Shown here: positions 16,235 to 24,504 of the stretch, in pieces
How positions within the stretch are numbered: the first letter of the stretch is position 1
Layout of the letters: each line of letters begins with the position of its first letter
Assembly (NCBI RefSeq): GCF_001510715.1
Contig: NZ_LMTJ01000009.1
Location: 1 to 64,000 of the forward strand
DNA from: Bacillus sp. FJAT-29814
GTDB taxonomy: Bacteria > Bacillota > Bacilli > Bacillales > Cytobacillaceae
Reading direction: 5' to 3'
Length of the DNA stretch: 64,000 nt
Made by a program: the position numbers and the translations under genes
Notes under the pieces: generated by a model
Told to the model about the DNA's origin: nothing
Databases searched by the model: none
What the model saw: the letters and a program-made list of their open reading frames with translations, nothing else

Positions 16235-17209
16235 TTGTTAGAGGATAAGGTATTGCAAGAAGATTGGTTAGTCGCTTGCCGTTCAAGTGATGTAGGGGAA
16301 AAGCCAATTCAAATCATGTTAATGGGAGAAAGGATTGCTGTTTTCCGGACTAGTGAAGGGGTAAATGCTTTCAAGGATTTATGCATTCACCGAGGGGCTG
16401 CTCTTTCATTAGGGGAAGTAAAAAATGACTGCCTCGTTTGTCCGTATCATGCTTGGGAATTTAATACGGACGGGGACTGTGTAGCGATTCCGCAATTGCC
16501 GGAAGGCCGGTCGATTCCGAAGAAGGCAAAAGCAATAAAGTATGCATGTATGGAAAAGTACGGATTTATCTGGATCAATCTTGGTAATAACAATCCGGAG
16601 TTATTTTCCTATAAACAATTTGAGACAGAAGGGTATCGCAATGTCATTTGGGGACCGCAAGAGGTTCAAGCGAAACCACCTCGTATTGTTGAAAACTTCT
16701 TGGATGTCGGCCATTTGGCGGTGGTGCACGAGGGATATTTAGGAACCGATAGCCACCGAGAGATTCTCGATTATCGCGTTCATTGGGAGGATGACCGGAT
16801 TTATTCCGATGAAATTGCAATTTTTCAACCAGATCCGGATGGTACGGGAGTTCCAAAATATGTTTATTATACGTATGAAATTCTGCGCCCATTCACAGTG
16901 TTGTTTACTAAAATAGACAAAGAAACGGATCAAACGTTGACGATTTTATTAACGATTCGTCCGGTTGATGAAAATAAATCGATTGCCTATGGGATTCTTA
17001 CTTATAGTTATGACCCAGAACTGTCCGATGAAGAAATTGTTGCATTCCAGGATATGATTTTTGCCCAGGATAAGCCGGTCGTTGAGAACCAGAAGCCCGA
17101 GGAGCTGCCGCTTGATCTACAGGTGGAGCTATCTCTTGTTTGTGACCGGATGAGCATTGCGTATCGTCAATATTTAAGAGAAATTGGTGTTTTGCTCGGA
17201 ACTGCATAG
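16235..17209 (+). CDS. Rieske-type non-heme iron oxygenase, alpha subunit
   Basis: A 324-aa ring-hydroxylating oxygenase. The Rieske [2Fe-2S] ligands are Cys50-x-His52 (CIHRG) and Cys69-x2-His72 (CPYHAW); the mononuclear iron site is E-N-F-L-D-V-G-H-x4-H with His160 and His165, and a distal Asp is likely in the C-terminal helix (VCDRMSIAYRQ). This length and order resemble the single-component VanA/HpxD type that needs a separate reductase; none is encoded nearby. TTG 16235 follows ACAGGGGG. Because it is divergent from a purine permease and may share a PurR-like site, a purine-hydroxylating HpxD-like role is a reasonable hypothesis; demethylation or aromatic hydroxylation are alternatives. 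Confidence 0.88.
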   Translation: MLEDKVLQEDWLVACRSSDVGEKPIQIMLMGERIAVFRTSEGVNAFKDLCIHRGAALSLGEVKNDCLVCPYHAWEFNTDGDCVAIPQLPEGRSIPKKAKAIKYACMEKYGFIWINLGNNNPELFSYKQFETEGYRNVIWGPQEVQAKPPRIVENFLDVGHLAVVHEGYLGTDSHREILDYRVHWEDDRIYSDEIAIFQPDPDGTGVPKYVYYTYEILRPFTVLFTKIDKETDQTLTILLTIRPVDENKSIAYGILTYSYDPELSDEEIVAFQDMIFAQDKPVVENQKPEELPLDLQVELSLVCDRMSIAYRQYLREIGVLLGTA

Positions 17210-17283
17210 GCATATAATTGCTTTAGGCACTGGATTAGATTGTGAACTTCAAAATCCCAATATCAGAACATCGCATATTAGAC

Positions 17284-17322
17284 AACAAACGCTCACAGCA
17301 TAAAAAGCTGTGAGCGTTTGTT
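17284..17322. terminator. Bidirectional terminator
   Basis: AACAAACGCTCACAGC, loop, GCTGTGAGCGTTTGTT forms a 16-bp stem between the convergent Rieske gene and the membrane protein at 17334-17999. Confidence 0.88.
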
Positions 17323-17333
17323 ATTTAATACAT

Positions 17334-17999
17334 TCACCCTGATAAAGTGGTTGACTGATTTTCCTTTGCTTGATTTTGACTAAATTGCCTCCATAGGTAA
17401 ACCGAAATTAGTACACAGCCGAGGAATACAAGGAATCCATGGGCTACTCGCAACGGCTGCCCGGCAAAGAACTGTGGGAGAAAGAGTGAAATACCTAAAG
17501 CAAAGGGAATACCGCTCCATTTTTTGTGCGTTCCCGATTTCCAAATGGTAATCGCAACTATAATGGAAGCAGCGGCAAGAAGGAGAAGACCGATTATGAA
17601 TAAAATAAGCCCTGGACCAGAACGTACCACATTTGCCATACTGACTAATTCAGTATTATGTCGAGATAGGGCCTCTAACCCTATAGCGTGAAGGCCGTAT
17701 GTTTCCCCTCCATAAAATGGTAATGTAAAACCAATGCCCAAAATACATAATACTAAAGATGATTGGGTCATTGATTTCAAAACAGTATCCTTCATTAAGA
17801 TATGGAGGCCAAGTATCCCTAATGGTAATAAAGTAAATCCAATGATGGCACAAATATGGGCAATAAGCCATTCAGTTGATGCAAAAGCAGCAGCGCCTTC
17901 CAGTGACGATTCATCAGAGAAGGGACGAATTGCTGGATAGAGGACAAACAATATTCCAGAAATGAATAGCGATAAAGTACTAAAATACTTCCGAATCAT
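17334..17999 (-). CDS. Integral membrane protein, unknown function, 221 aa
   Basis: Six or so hydrophobic helices separated by short loops make a polytopic membrane protein. A conserved-looking extracytoplasmic segment includes FYGGETYGLHAIG and SMANVVRSGPG. The ATG at 17999 follows a TCAGGAGGAAACC ribosome site. It may belong to one of the uncharacterised DUF4386-like membrane families, but I am not sure. It is monocistronic, closed by the shared terminator. 18000-18203 upstream shows only AT-rich promoter-like sequence. Confidence 0.75.
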   Translation of the reverse strand: MIRKYFSTLSLFISGILFVLYPAIRPFSDESSLEGAAAFASTEWLIAHICAIIGFTLLPLGILGLHILMKDTVLKSMTQSSLVLCILGIGFTLPFYGGETYGLHAIGLEALSRHNTELVSMANVVRSGPGLILFIIGLLLLAAASIIVAITIWKSGTHKKWSGIPFALGISLFLPQFFAGQPLRVAHGFLVFLGCVLISVYLWRQFSQNQAKENQSTTLSG

Positions 18000-18203
18000 G
18001 ACTTTGGTTTCCTCCTGAAAAGTTACTAGAGAATTAATATTCTTTAAATATATTCTTCATTTGTAAAAAACTTCCTCTTTTTATTGAGCAGCTAATGGGA
18101 GATTTTTGTCTTGTTGAACTCGGTAGTCATTAGGTTGGCAGTTTTTTGTGCTTTGTTTATAATAATTAGTTAAAAGCTTGTCTAAAAAATGAGGTAATCG
18201 CGA

Positions 18204-18878
18204 ATGAACTTAAAATATCAATTAACTCGTGCCTTTTTTGTTAGTCTTATTTCGTTAACGGCATTTGCTTCGATGGCCGCTCTTGTGAGTGCCGATAAAG
18301 TTGTCCGATTTGATATGGCGATCATAGCAACTGTTCAAGATTTGGAGTCTCCTTGGTTAACATCAGTGATGGAGTTATTTACATGGATCGGTTCAACGAA
18401 GGTTGTGGTTGTCATTTGCCTGGTGATTATCTTTTTTCTGTATAAAGTGTTGCACCATCGTTCAGAATTAATTTTGTTGATTGCTGTAGTGGTCGGTACG
18501 CCAATCTTGAACCACTATTTAAAAGCTTTTTTTCACCGGGCCCGGCCTGATTTCCATCGACTGATTGAAATTGGCGGCTACAGTTTCCCAAGTGGACACG
18601 CGATGAATGCTTTTTCAGTATATGCGATTCTGGCCTTCCTGTTGTGGCGGCATATTCCTACTCGGCTTGGGCGCAGTGTGCTGATTCTGTTTAGTGGTTT
18701 TATGATCGTAATGATTGGAGTGAGCCGCATTTATTTGGGGGTTCATTATCCGAGTGATATCATCGGTGGATACTTCGCAAGCGGGTTTTGGCTGACAGCC
18801 GCCATTTGGTTCTTCCAATGGTATAAGGAAAGGCAGCCGCATCTCAAGGCGGTGGAATTGCAGCGGAATGAAGGCTAG
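18204..18878 (+). CDS. PAP2 family membrane phosphatase
   Basis: A 224-aa protein with six predicted helices carrying the complete PAP2 phosphatase signature: KAFFHRARPDF (motif 1, K-x6-RP), SFPSGHAMN (motif 2 with PSGH) and SRIYLGVHYPSD (motif 3, SR-x5-H-x3-D). Family members in bacilli dephosphorylate undecaprenyl pyrophosphate or phosphatidylglycerophosphate at the outer membrane face. Which of these it uses cannot be read from the sequence. The ATG follows a weak GAGGTAATCGCG site. Confidence 0.93.
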   Translation: MNLKYQLTRAFFVSLISLTAFASMAALVSADKVVRFDMAIIATVQDLESPWLTSVMELFTWIGSTKVVVVICLVIIFFLYKVLHHRSELILLIAVVVGTPILNHYLKAFFHRARPDFHRLIEIGGYSFPSGHAMNAFSVYAILAFLLWRHIPTRLGRSVLILFSGFMIVMIGVSRIYLGVHYPSDIIGGYFASGFWLTAAIWFFQWYKERQPHLKAVELQRNEG

Positions 18879-18953
18879 GTAATCTTTATTTTCTCATAAG
18901 TGGAGTAATTACGGTGAACAATAATAGGGATTCTATCCCTAGGAGTGAAACCA

Positions 18954-19094
18954 ATGACAGAAAAAAATCCTATTGAGTTTACAGGTAAAGTCCTTGACCA
19001 AAGAAACAACCTGACTGGACCGGATGACGGTAAAGCTACATACCCTGAACGGCCAAAAAAAGTGGCGATCAAGCAGCAACATAATAAAAAATAG
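18954..19094 (+). CDS. Small basic protein, 46 aa, unknown
   Basis: ATG 18954 lies eight bases after CTAGGAGTG, a strong ribosome site, and opens a 46-codon frame ending TAG at 19092-19094. The product is hydrophilic with a Lys-rich C-terminus (KKVAIKQQHNKK) and motif LTGPDDGKATYPERP; no membrane segment. A terminator-like hairpin follows six bases later. Ribosome site, composition and terminator support a real gene. The family is not recognised. Confidence 0.65.
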   Translation: MTEKNPIEFTGKVLDQRNNLTGPDDGKATYPERPKKVAIKQQHNKK

Positions 19095-19099
19095 CGGTC

Positions 19100-19130
19100 A
19101 AAGGCTGTCGTTGTGGCAGCCTTTCGTCTA
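19100..19130 (+). terminator. Terminator behind the 46-aa gene
   Basis: AAAGGCTG, nine bases, CAGCCTTT followed by a pyrimidine-rich CGTCTATTCT rather than a clean T run. Confidence 0.6.
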
Positions 19131-19213
19131 TTCTGGCTGCAAGCATTAAAGTTTCTTTCCTGGGTTCACAAAGGTACTATAGAGATGTAACTTTTTAGAA
19201 AGGAAAAATTGTT

Positions 19214-20215
19214 ATGTCAAACATTCATATACCATTATCAGTATTAAATCTGGCACCCATCCGCGAAGGACAAGGTCCGAAACAAGCCATTGATGCAATG
19301 GTCGACCTTGCTCAATCAGTGGAAAAAATGGGCTACAAACGCTATTGGATTGCGGAGCATCATAACTCCCCAACGCTCGTTAGTTCAGCAACAGCCATTT
19401 TAATAAAACATACATTGGAACACACAAGTACTATTTCAATCGGTTCCGGCGGAATCATGCTCCCTAACCATTCACCGCTGGTGGTGGCGGAGCAATTTGG
19501 AACGATGGCAACCATCTACCCTGGACGGGTGGAATTGGGGCTCGGGCGCGCACCTGGAACAGATATGCAAACCGCAAGTGCGTTAAGACGCTCCAAAAAT
19601 GATTCTGTTTTTACCTTCCCGGATGATGTCCAGGCGCTGCTAACCTATTTTGGTCCTGAAGATGAACAAGGATACGTTAGGGCATATCCCGGAGCCGGGA
19701 CCGAGGTTCCGATTTATATTCTTGGCTCATCCACCGATTCCGCCTATTTGGCCGCAAGCTTGGGGCTGCCTTATGTATTTGCTTCTCATTTTGCACCAAG
19801 ATACATGGAAGAGGCGATTTCGATTTACCGCAACAGATTCCAGCCGTCCGAGTACCTAGATAAGCCATATATGATGGTTTGTTTAAATGTCATTGCAGCA
19901 GAGACGGATGAGGAGGCTAGATTCCAGTCTACAACGATGCAGCAATTTTTCTTGAACGTGGTCCGTGGGTCAAGGATGCCGCTGCGGCCGCCGGTTGAAA
20001 ATATGGATTCTATTTGGAATCCAATGGAAAAGGAAATGGCCAGCTCCATGACGAGTGTGACGCTGTTAGGAAGCAAGGAAACGATACGGCAACAGCTGGC
20101 AAGCTTCCAGGAAAAATACAATGTTGATGAGATTATGGCTGTGACCTATATCTATGATCCGGAAAAACAAAAACGGTCGTATCAAATCCTAAAAGAAATA
20201 GTCGATGGGAGATAA
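19214..20215 (+). CDS. Luciferase-like flavin-dependent oxidoreductase (MsnO8-type)
   Basis: A 333-aa TIM-barrel protein of the bacterial luciferase-like family. Typical segments are LSVLNLAPIREG at the N-terminus, KRYWIAEHHNSP, SGGIMLPNHSPL, ELGLGRAPGTD and IYILGSSTDSA. The family uses FMNH2 and O2 or F420 as cofactor; this subgroup (YceB/YvbT-like) is common in bacilli and has no fixed substrate. The ATG follows AGAAAGGAAAAAT. The gene stands alone; 20216-20334 downstream holds only the nrd promoter region. Confidence 0.87.
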   Translation: MSNIHIPLSVLNLAPIREGQGPKQAIDAMVDLAQSVEKMGYKRYWIAEHHNSPTLVSSATAILIKHTLEHTSTISIGSGGIMLPNHSPLVVAEQFGTMATIYPGRVELGLGRAPGTDMQTASALRRSKNDSVFTFPDDVQALLTYFGPEDEQGYVRAYPGAGTEVPIYILGSSTDSAYLAASLGLPYVFASHFAPRYMEEAISIYRNRFQPSEYLDKPYMMVCLNVIAAETDEEARFQSTTMQQFFLNVVRGSRMPLRPPVENMDSIWNPMEKEMASSMTSVTLLGSKETIRQQLASFQEKYNVDEIMAVTYIYDPEKQKRSYQILKEIVDGR

Positions 20216-20300
20216 TCGAACTCAGGGTAAAGTGAAAAAACTCTTGAAAAATGAATCAGCTTGTACTAATATTTAACATAGTTTCCAATTCAATATATTG

Positions 20301-20330
20301 TTGGATTCTAAAATGATAAACCTATATATT
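20301..20330 (+). promoter_or_regulatory. Probable nrd operon promoter
   Basis: TTGGAT at 20301-20306 and TATATT at 20325-20330 (18-bp spacer), placing the RNA start just at the beginning of the cobalamin riboswitch. Confidence 0.5.
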
Positions 20331-20334
20331 GTGT

Positions 20335-20540
20335 CTGCGTTAAGAAAAGATGCCGATAACGGCTTAATAGGGAATCCGGTGAGAATCCGGAACTGCCCCC
20401 GCAACTGTAAATGCTTACGAAATGAACAAACCACTGTATAAGAATGCTGGAGAATAGGCGCTTATACGGGAAGGGTTCAAAGTAGGATGATGCATGAGTC
20501 AGGAGACCTGTCTTTCTTAATATGTTTCAACTTCTTCGGG
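20335..20540 (+). ncRNA. Cobalamin (B12) riboswitch
   Basis: The leader contains the conserved cobalamin-riboswitch segments in order: AAGATGCCGATAACGGCTTAATAGGGAA, GTGAGAATCCGGAACTGCCCCCGCAACTGTAA near 20380-20410, and the B12 box AGTCAGGAGACCTG at 20497-20511 (each written here only in part). It precedes a B12-independent class I ribonucleotide reductase, a known arrangement in which cobalamin switches this enzyme off when the B12-dependent isoenzyme can work. A terminator at 20618-20648 gives the likely output. Confidence 0.95.
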
Positions 20541-20617
20541 GATTGAGAAGATGAAACGGTTGCGACAGGGGGCTGCAGTATTGTGTTTCATGCACTCTTT
20601 TGTTCGAATCGTTTCAT

Positions 20618-20648
20618 CCGCTCAAGAACCGCTTGAGCGGATTTTTTT
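20618..20648 (+). terminator. Riboswitch-controlled terminator before nrdE
   Basis: CCGCTCAAG, AACCG loop, CTTGAGCGG, ATTTTTTT. It lies 21 bp before the nrdE start. GATGAAACG (20550-20558) can pair with CGTTTCATC (20610-20618) immediately next to it, a possible part of the switching structure. Confidence 0.9.
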
Positions 20649-20668
20649 ATTTAAGGGGGAAGAGAGTC

Positions 20669-22957
20669 ATGAGAATTCAGATTGAGAATGAAAAGAATGA
20701 TGTAATCGAAACTATCAAGAAAGCGTCGGAAATCTATCAATTAGATATGACCGAGCTTCAAAACCGTATCCACAAATTGGATGTCACCCAATCGGAAGCC
20801 AACGAGCAAGCATTATTTTATGCCGTTAATCAAATTTCGATGGATCAGCCAGATTGGACTTATGTTGCAGCCAGACTTTATTTAAATGAATTGTATCATA
20901 AGGCGGCTGAGAACAGAGGATGCGACCCAGCAAAAAAATACGGAGACTTTTACAGCTTAATTCAACAGTTGACTGAGAAGGGTATTTATTCATGCGATCT
21001 AGTAAACACATACAATAAAGAGGAAATCGACGAATTGGCGAAGGAAATCGTTCCGGACCGTGATTATTTTTTTAATTACATTGGTTTATTTTTACTTGCA
21101 GACCGATATCTGGCAAAGGATCACGAGAAAAATATATTTGAACTGCCTCAGGAACGTTTCATGATCATTGCTATGACGTTAATGAAAGACGAAAACAAAC
21201 CAAGAAGGCTAGAACTGGTCAAGGAGGCCTATTGGGCGCTTAGTAATTTATACATGACTGTCGCGACTCCGACGTTAGCCAATGCCGGAAAAAGTTTCGG
21301 ACAGCTGTCATCTTGTTATATTGATACCGTCGATGACTCTTTGGATGGGATTTATTTAAACAATTGGGACATTGCCCGTCTTAGCAAGGATGGCGGCGGC
21401 ATCGGGATATACTATGGTAAAGTTCGTGCTCTCGGTTCCAATATTAAAAAATTCAAAGGCAATTCCTCCGGTATTGTGCCATGGATCAAGTTGGTAAACG
21501 ATACTGCAGTAAGTGTTGACCAATTGGGACAGCGACAGGGAGCTATTGCCGTTTATTTGGATATTTTTCATAAAGACATCATGAACGGGTTCTTAGATTT
21601 AAAGACGAATAACGGCGATGAGCGACGCAAGGCACATGATATATTTACCGGTGTGGCTGTACCAGATTTGTTCATGGAAAAATTGCAAGAGACCGATGAA
21701 GCTGGCAGAAGTATCGGAGAATGGCACACCTTCTGCCCGCATGAAGTAAAGCAGATAATGGGATGGAAGGATGAGGCGGGTAACCCGCTCGGTCTCGAAG
21801 ACTTTTATAATGAAGTCGACCGAAACTATTTCTCGGAGAAATATCAAGAGGCGGTCAATCATCCGCTCCTGCAGCGAAAAACGTACCGAGCGATGGATAT
21901 CATGGCGCGCATCATGATGGCACAGTTGGAAACAGGTACCCCTTATATGTTTTACAGAGATGAAGTAAATAGAGAAAATCCCAATAAGCACGTAAGAGGC
22001 AGGGGCCGTACCTCGATTTATTGCAGCAACCTATGTACGGAAATCACACAGAATATGTCTGCAACAACGATTATCAGTGAGTTCCAGGATCAGGACGGAA
22101 ATATTGTTATAGTCCGGAAGCCAGGAGAATTCGTCGTTTGCAATTTGTCTTCTATTAATCTGGCAAAGGCGGTACCTGCTAATGTATTAGAACGATTGAT
22201 TCGTATTCAAGTCAGAATGCTCGATAATGTAATTGATGTGAACAACATTTCTGTTGGCCAGGCCCGGCATACAAATCAAAAGTACCGTGCCATTGGTCTT
22301 GGTACCTTTGGCTGGCATCATTTATTGGCGTTAAAAGGCATCTATTGGGAGACAGACGAAGCGGTTCAATATGCCGATGAACTATACGAACATATCGCCT
22401 ACCTGACGATTCGCTCCTCAATGGAACTGGCTAAGGAAAAGGGAGCATATAGTCAATTTCACGGTTCGGAATGGCAGACGGGAGTTTATTTTGAACGGAA
22501 AAATTACCACACCGAACGCTGGCTCTCGCTTAAGAAGGAGGTCGCCGAATTTGGGATGCGGAACGGCTGGTTAATGGCAGTTGCACCGAATTCTTCTACT
22601 GCAAAAATTGGCGGTTCGACGGATGGGATTGATCCGCTCTATTCCGTTGAGTATGCAGAAGAAAAGAAAAATTTTAAATTGAAGGTGACGGCACCGGATT
22701 TAAACCATCGGACCTACGATTACTACCGAAGAGCCAGACATGATTTGGATCAAATATGGAGTATCAGGCAAAATGCTGCCCGCACTCGTCATATTGATCA
22801 GGCAATCAGCTTTAACCTTTATGTTCGTCATAATATCAAGGCCAAGGATTTGTTGAACCTTCATATGGAAGCTTGGAAGCAGAGGTTAAAGACGACTTAT
22901 TATGTACGGAGTACGTCACAGGCTGAAATAAACGAATGTGAGGCCTGCCATAGCTGA
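20669..22957 (+). CDS. nrdE: Class I ribonucleoside-diphosphate reductase, alpha subunit
   Basis: Catalytic subunit, 762 aa, that reduces ribonucleoside diphosphates. Landmarks: QLSSCYIDTVDD with the first active-site Cys, KDGGGIGIYYG and GNSSGIVPWIKL, the ISSNLCTEI-like segment CSNLCTEI with the radical and second Cys region, APNSSTAKIGG near the substrate phosphate, and the C-terminal redox pair CEACHS. The start is ATG 20669 after TTAAGGGGGAAGAG; the open frame to 20600 runs through the riboswitch terminator and is not real. First gene of an operon with nrdF and a flavodoxin, under a cobalamin riboswitch. Subclass (Ia or Ib) is not settled by sequence reading; the flavodoxin points to Ib. 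Confidence 0.94.
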   Translation: MRIQIENEKNDVIETIKKASEIYQLDMTELQNRIHKLDVTQSEANEQALFYAVNQISMDQPDWTYVAARLYLNELYHKAAENRGCDPAKKYGDFYSLIQQLTEKGIYSCDLVNTYNKEEIDELAKEIVPDRDYFFNYIGLFLLADRYLAKDHEKNIFELPQERFMIIAMTLMKDENKPRRLELVKEAYWALSNLYMTVATPTLANAGKSFGQLSSCYIDTVDDSLDGIYLNNWDIARLSKDGGGIGIYYGKVRALGSNIKKFKGNSSGIVPWIKLVNDTAVSVDQLGQRQGAIAVYLDIFHKDIMNGFLDLKTNNGDERRKAHDIFTGVAVPDLFMEKLQETDEAGRSIGEWHTFCPHEVKQIMGWKDEAGNPLGLEDFYNEVDRNYFSEKYQEAVNHPLLQRKTYRAMDIMARIMMAQLETGTPYMFYRDEVNRENPNKHVRGRGRTSIYCSNLCTEITQNMSATTIISEFQDQDGNIVIVRKPGEFVVCNLSSINLAKAVPANVLERLIRIQVRMLDNVIDVNNISVGQARHTNQKYRAIGLGTFGWHHLLALKGIYWETDEAVQYADELYEHIAYLTIRSSMELAKEKGAYSQFHGSEWQTGVYFERKNYHTERWLSLKKEVAEFGMRNGWLMAVAPNSSTAKIGGSTDGIDPLYSVEYAEEKKNFKLKVTAPDLNHRTYDYYRRARHDLDQIWSIRQNAARTRHIDQAISFNLYVRHNIKAKDLLNLHMEAWKQRLKTTYYVRSTSQAEINECEACHS

Positions 22958-22971
22958 TAGGGGGAAATCGA

Positions 22972-24009
22972 ATGAAACGTTTAAACAAAATAAAACTGTT
23001 AAATCCTCAATTTCCAAACAAATCAACAGGGATTATTAATGGGCAGTCATCTGGTCTGCTTAACTGGAATGATATTGCCTACCCGCAAATGTATGACTTG
23101 TATCAGACCTTGTTATCGAATTTTTGGAAGGCGCAAGAAATTAATATGCAGGATGATATTAAGCAATGGGGCCTGCTTACAGATGTAGAAAAAGATGTGT
23201 TTTTACGAATCAATACCCAGCTGGCGTCGTTGGACAGTCTGCAAACACCAACGATGACACAGGTGATGGATTATGTGACAGATTCCAGCTTTAAAGCGAT
23301 TTTTGCGGTCATTGCCCAGCAAGAGGCGGTACATAACGAATCCTATTCGTATATTTTAAGTTCGCTGGTGCCTTTAAGTGAACAGAATGCCCGGTTTAAT
23401 CAGGCCAAAACCGACCCTATTGTTCAAAAGCGAAACAGCCTGATTTTAACTGCTTATGAAAGATTCCGTGAGGAGCCGACAGCCAAACACCTTTTTGAAT
23501 TGAGTGTAAATTCAATCAATTTGGAAGGGATTTATTTCTATGCAGGGTTTGCCTTTTTCTACAATCTTGCCCGACGTCAAAAAATGCTGAAGACGAGTAC
23601 AATGATCAGTTACATCCAGCGGGATGAAATGCAGCATGCCTATTTTATGGCCCAGTTTATCCGGATCCTGTTAACAGAAAACCCAGAGTTGTATACGGAG
23701 GAAAATATTCATTATGTTTATCAGGCAATTGGACAAGCGGTGGAGCTTGAGAAAGAATGGGCATCATTTATATTGCGGGATGTGGAGGGGATAAATTTAG
23801 AAGAATACAAGCGCTATACTGAGTATCTTGCAAACAAACGGCTACGGCAGCTGGGGCTGGACAATTATTATGAAGAACACCAGAACCCAATGCCGTGGAT
23901 TCATGTATTTTCTGATGAAATGCTAAATGGCACGAAATCCGACTTCTTTGAACAGAAGCCGCGGACCTATGCAAAAGTGACGCAATCGAATGGTTTCGAT
24001 GAACTATGA
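22972..24009 (+). CDS. nrdF: Class I ribonucleotide reductase, beta subunit
   Basis: Ferritin-like radical-generating subunit, 345 aa. The dimetal ligands can be placed at Asp88, Glu118 and His121 (QEAVHNESY), Glu185, Glu219 and His222 (RDEMQH); Tyr125, four residues after His121, is the expected radical Tyr. So this is a canonical Tyr-radical enzyme and not a Phe/Val-substituted subclass. The gene begins 15 bp after nrdE behind ATAGGGGG and overlaps the flavodoxin gene by four bases. Confidence 0.94.
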   Translation: MKRLNKIKLLNPQFPNKSTGIINGQSSGLLNWNDIAYPQMYDLYQTLLSNFWKAQEINMQDDIKQWGLLTDVEKDVFLRINTQLASLDSLQTPTMTQVMDYVTDSSFKAIFAVIAQQEAVHNESYSYILSSLVPLSEQNARFNQAKTDPIVQKRNSLILTAYERFREEPTAKHLFELSVNSINLEGIYFYAGFAFFYNLARRQKMLKTSTMISYIQRDEMQHAYFMAQFIRILLTENPELYTEENIHYVYQAIGQAVELEKEWASFILRDVEGINLEEYKRYTEYLANKRLRQLGLDNYYEEHQNPMPWIHVFSDEMLNGTKSDFFEQKPRTYAKVTQSNGFDEL

Positions 24010-24458
24010 CTTTAGCGATTGTCTATGCATCCAAGACGGGGAACACGGAAGATCTGGTTCATTTACTTCATGAGTTATTTGCTGAAAAACAGATTGCGGT
24101 CAGCATATATCCTGTGGAAGAATTTCTTATTTCAGAGCTAGGCAGGCTTGATGCAATTGTGGTTGGAACATATACATGGGGAAATGGTAATATTCCGACT
24201 GAAATGCTCCCGCTATATCGAGCCTTCGAGCATTATGGGGGGATAGAATTAGTGACGGGAGTTGTTGGCACTGGAGACAGTGGATATCCGAGCTTTTGCG
24301 GTGCAGTCGATGAATTCAGGGATATGCTGTTTGTACAGAGTAACTTGGCGGCTACTTTAAAAATTGAAGTACGGCATCAGGAGAGGGATCTTGATCGTTG
24401 CAGAAAATTTGTGGACCTGATAGTGAAACGGGTATGTAAGAAGCTTGGTACAAGTTGA
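24006..24458 (+). CDS. Flavodoxin-like protein of the nrd operon
   Basis: A 150-aa flavodoxin fold: the phosphate-binding loop ASKTGNTED at the N-terminus, the 50s loop GTYTWGNGNIP and the 90s loop GTGDSGYPSFCGAVD. Its ATGA overlap with nrdF shows translational coupling. It most likely supplies reduced flavin or electrons for cofactor assembly of the beta subunit, the job of NrdI in class Ib systems, but the sequence looks more like a classical short flavodoxin than NrdI. It ends the operon. Confidence 0.88.
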   Translation: MTLAIVYASKTGNTEDLVHLLHELFAEKQIAVSIYPVEEFLISELGRLDAIVVGTYTWGNGNIPTEMLPLYRAFEHYGGIELVTGVVGTGDSGYPSFCGAVDEFRDMLFVQSNLAATLKIEVRHQERDLDRCRKFVDLIVKRVCKKLGTS

Positions 24459-24470
24459 CTTAAGGGTATT

Positions 24471-24500
24471 AAAGGTCCTCCATATTTTGGAGGACCTTTT
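24471..24500. terminator. Bidirectional terminator
   Basis: AAAGGTCCTCCA, TATTT loop, TGGAGGACCTTTT between the nrd operon and the convergent FAD oxidoreductase gene. Confidence 0.92.
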
Positions 24501-24504
24501 CTGG

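Noticed and set aside
20600..20668. N-terminal extension of NrdE (MFESFHPLKN...)
   Set aside because: It is read through the riboswitch terminator stem; ATG 20669 has the ribosome site and fits NrdE.
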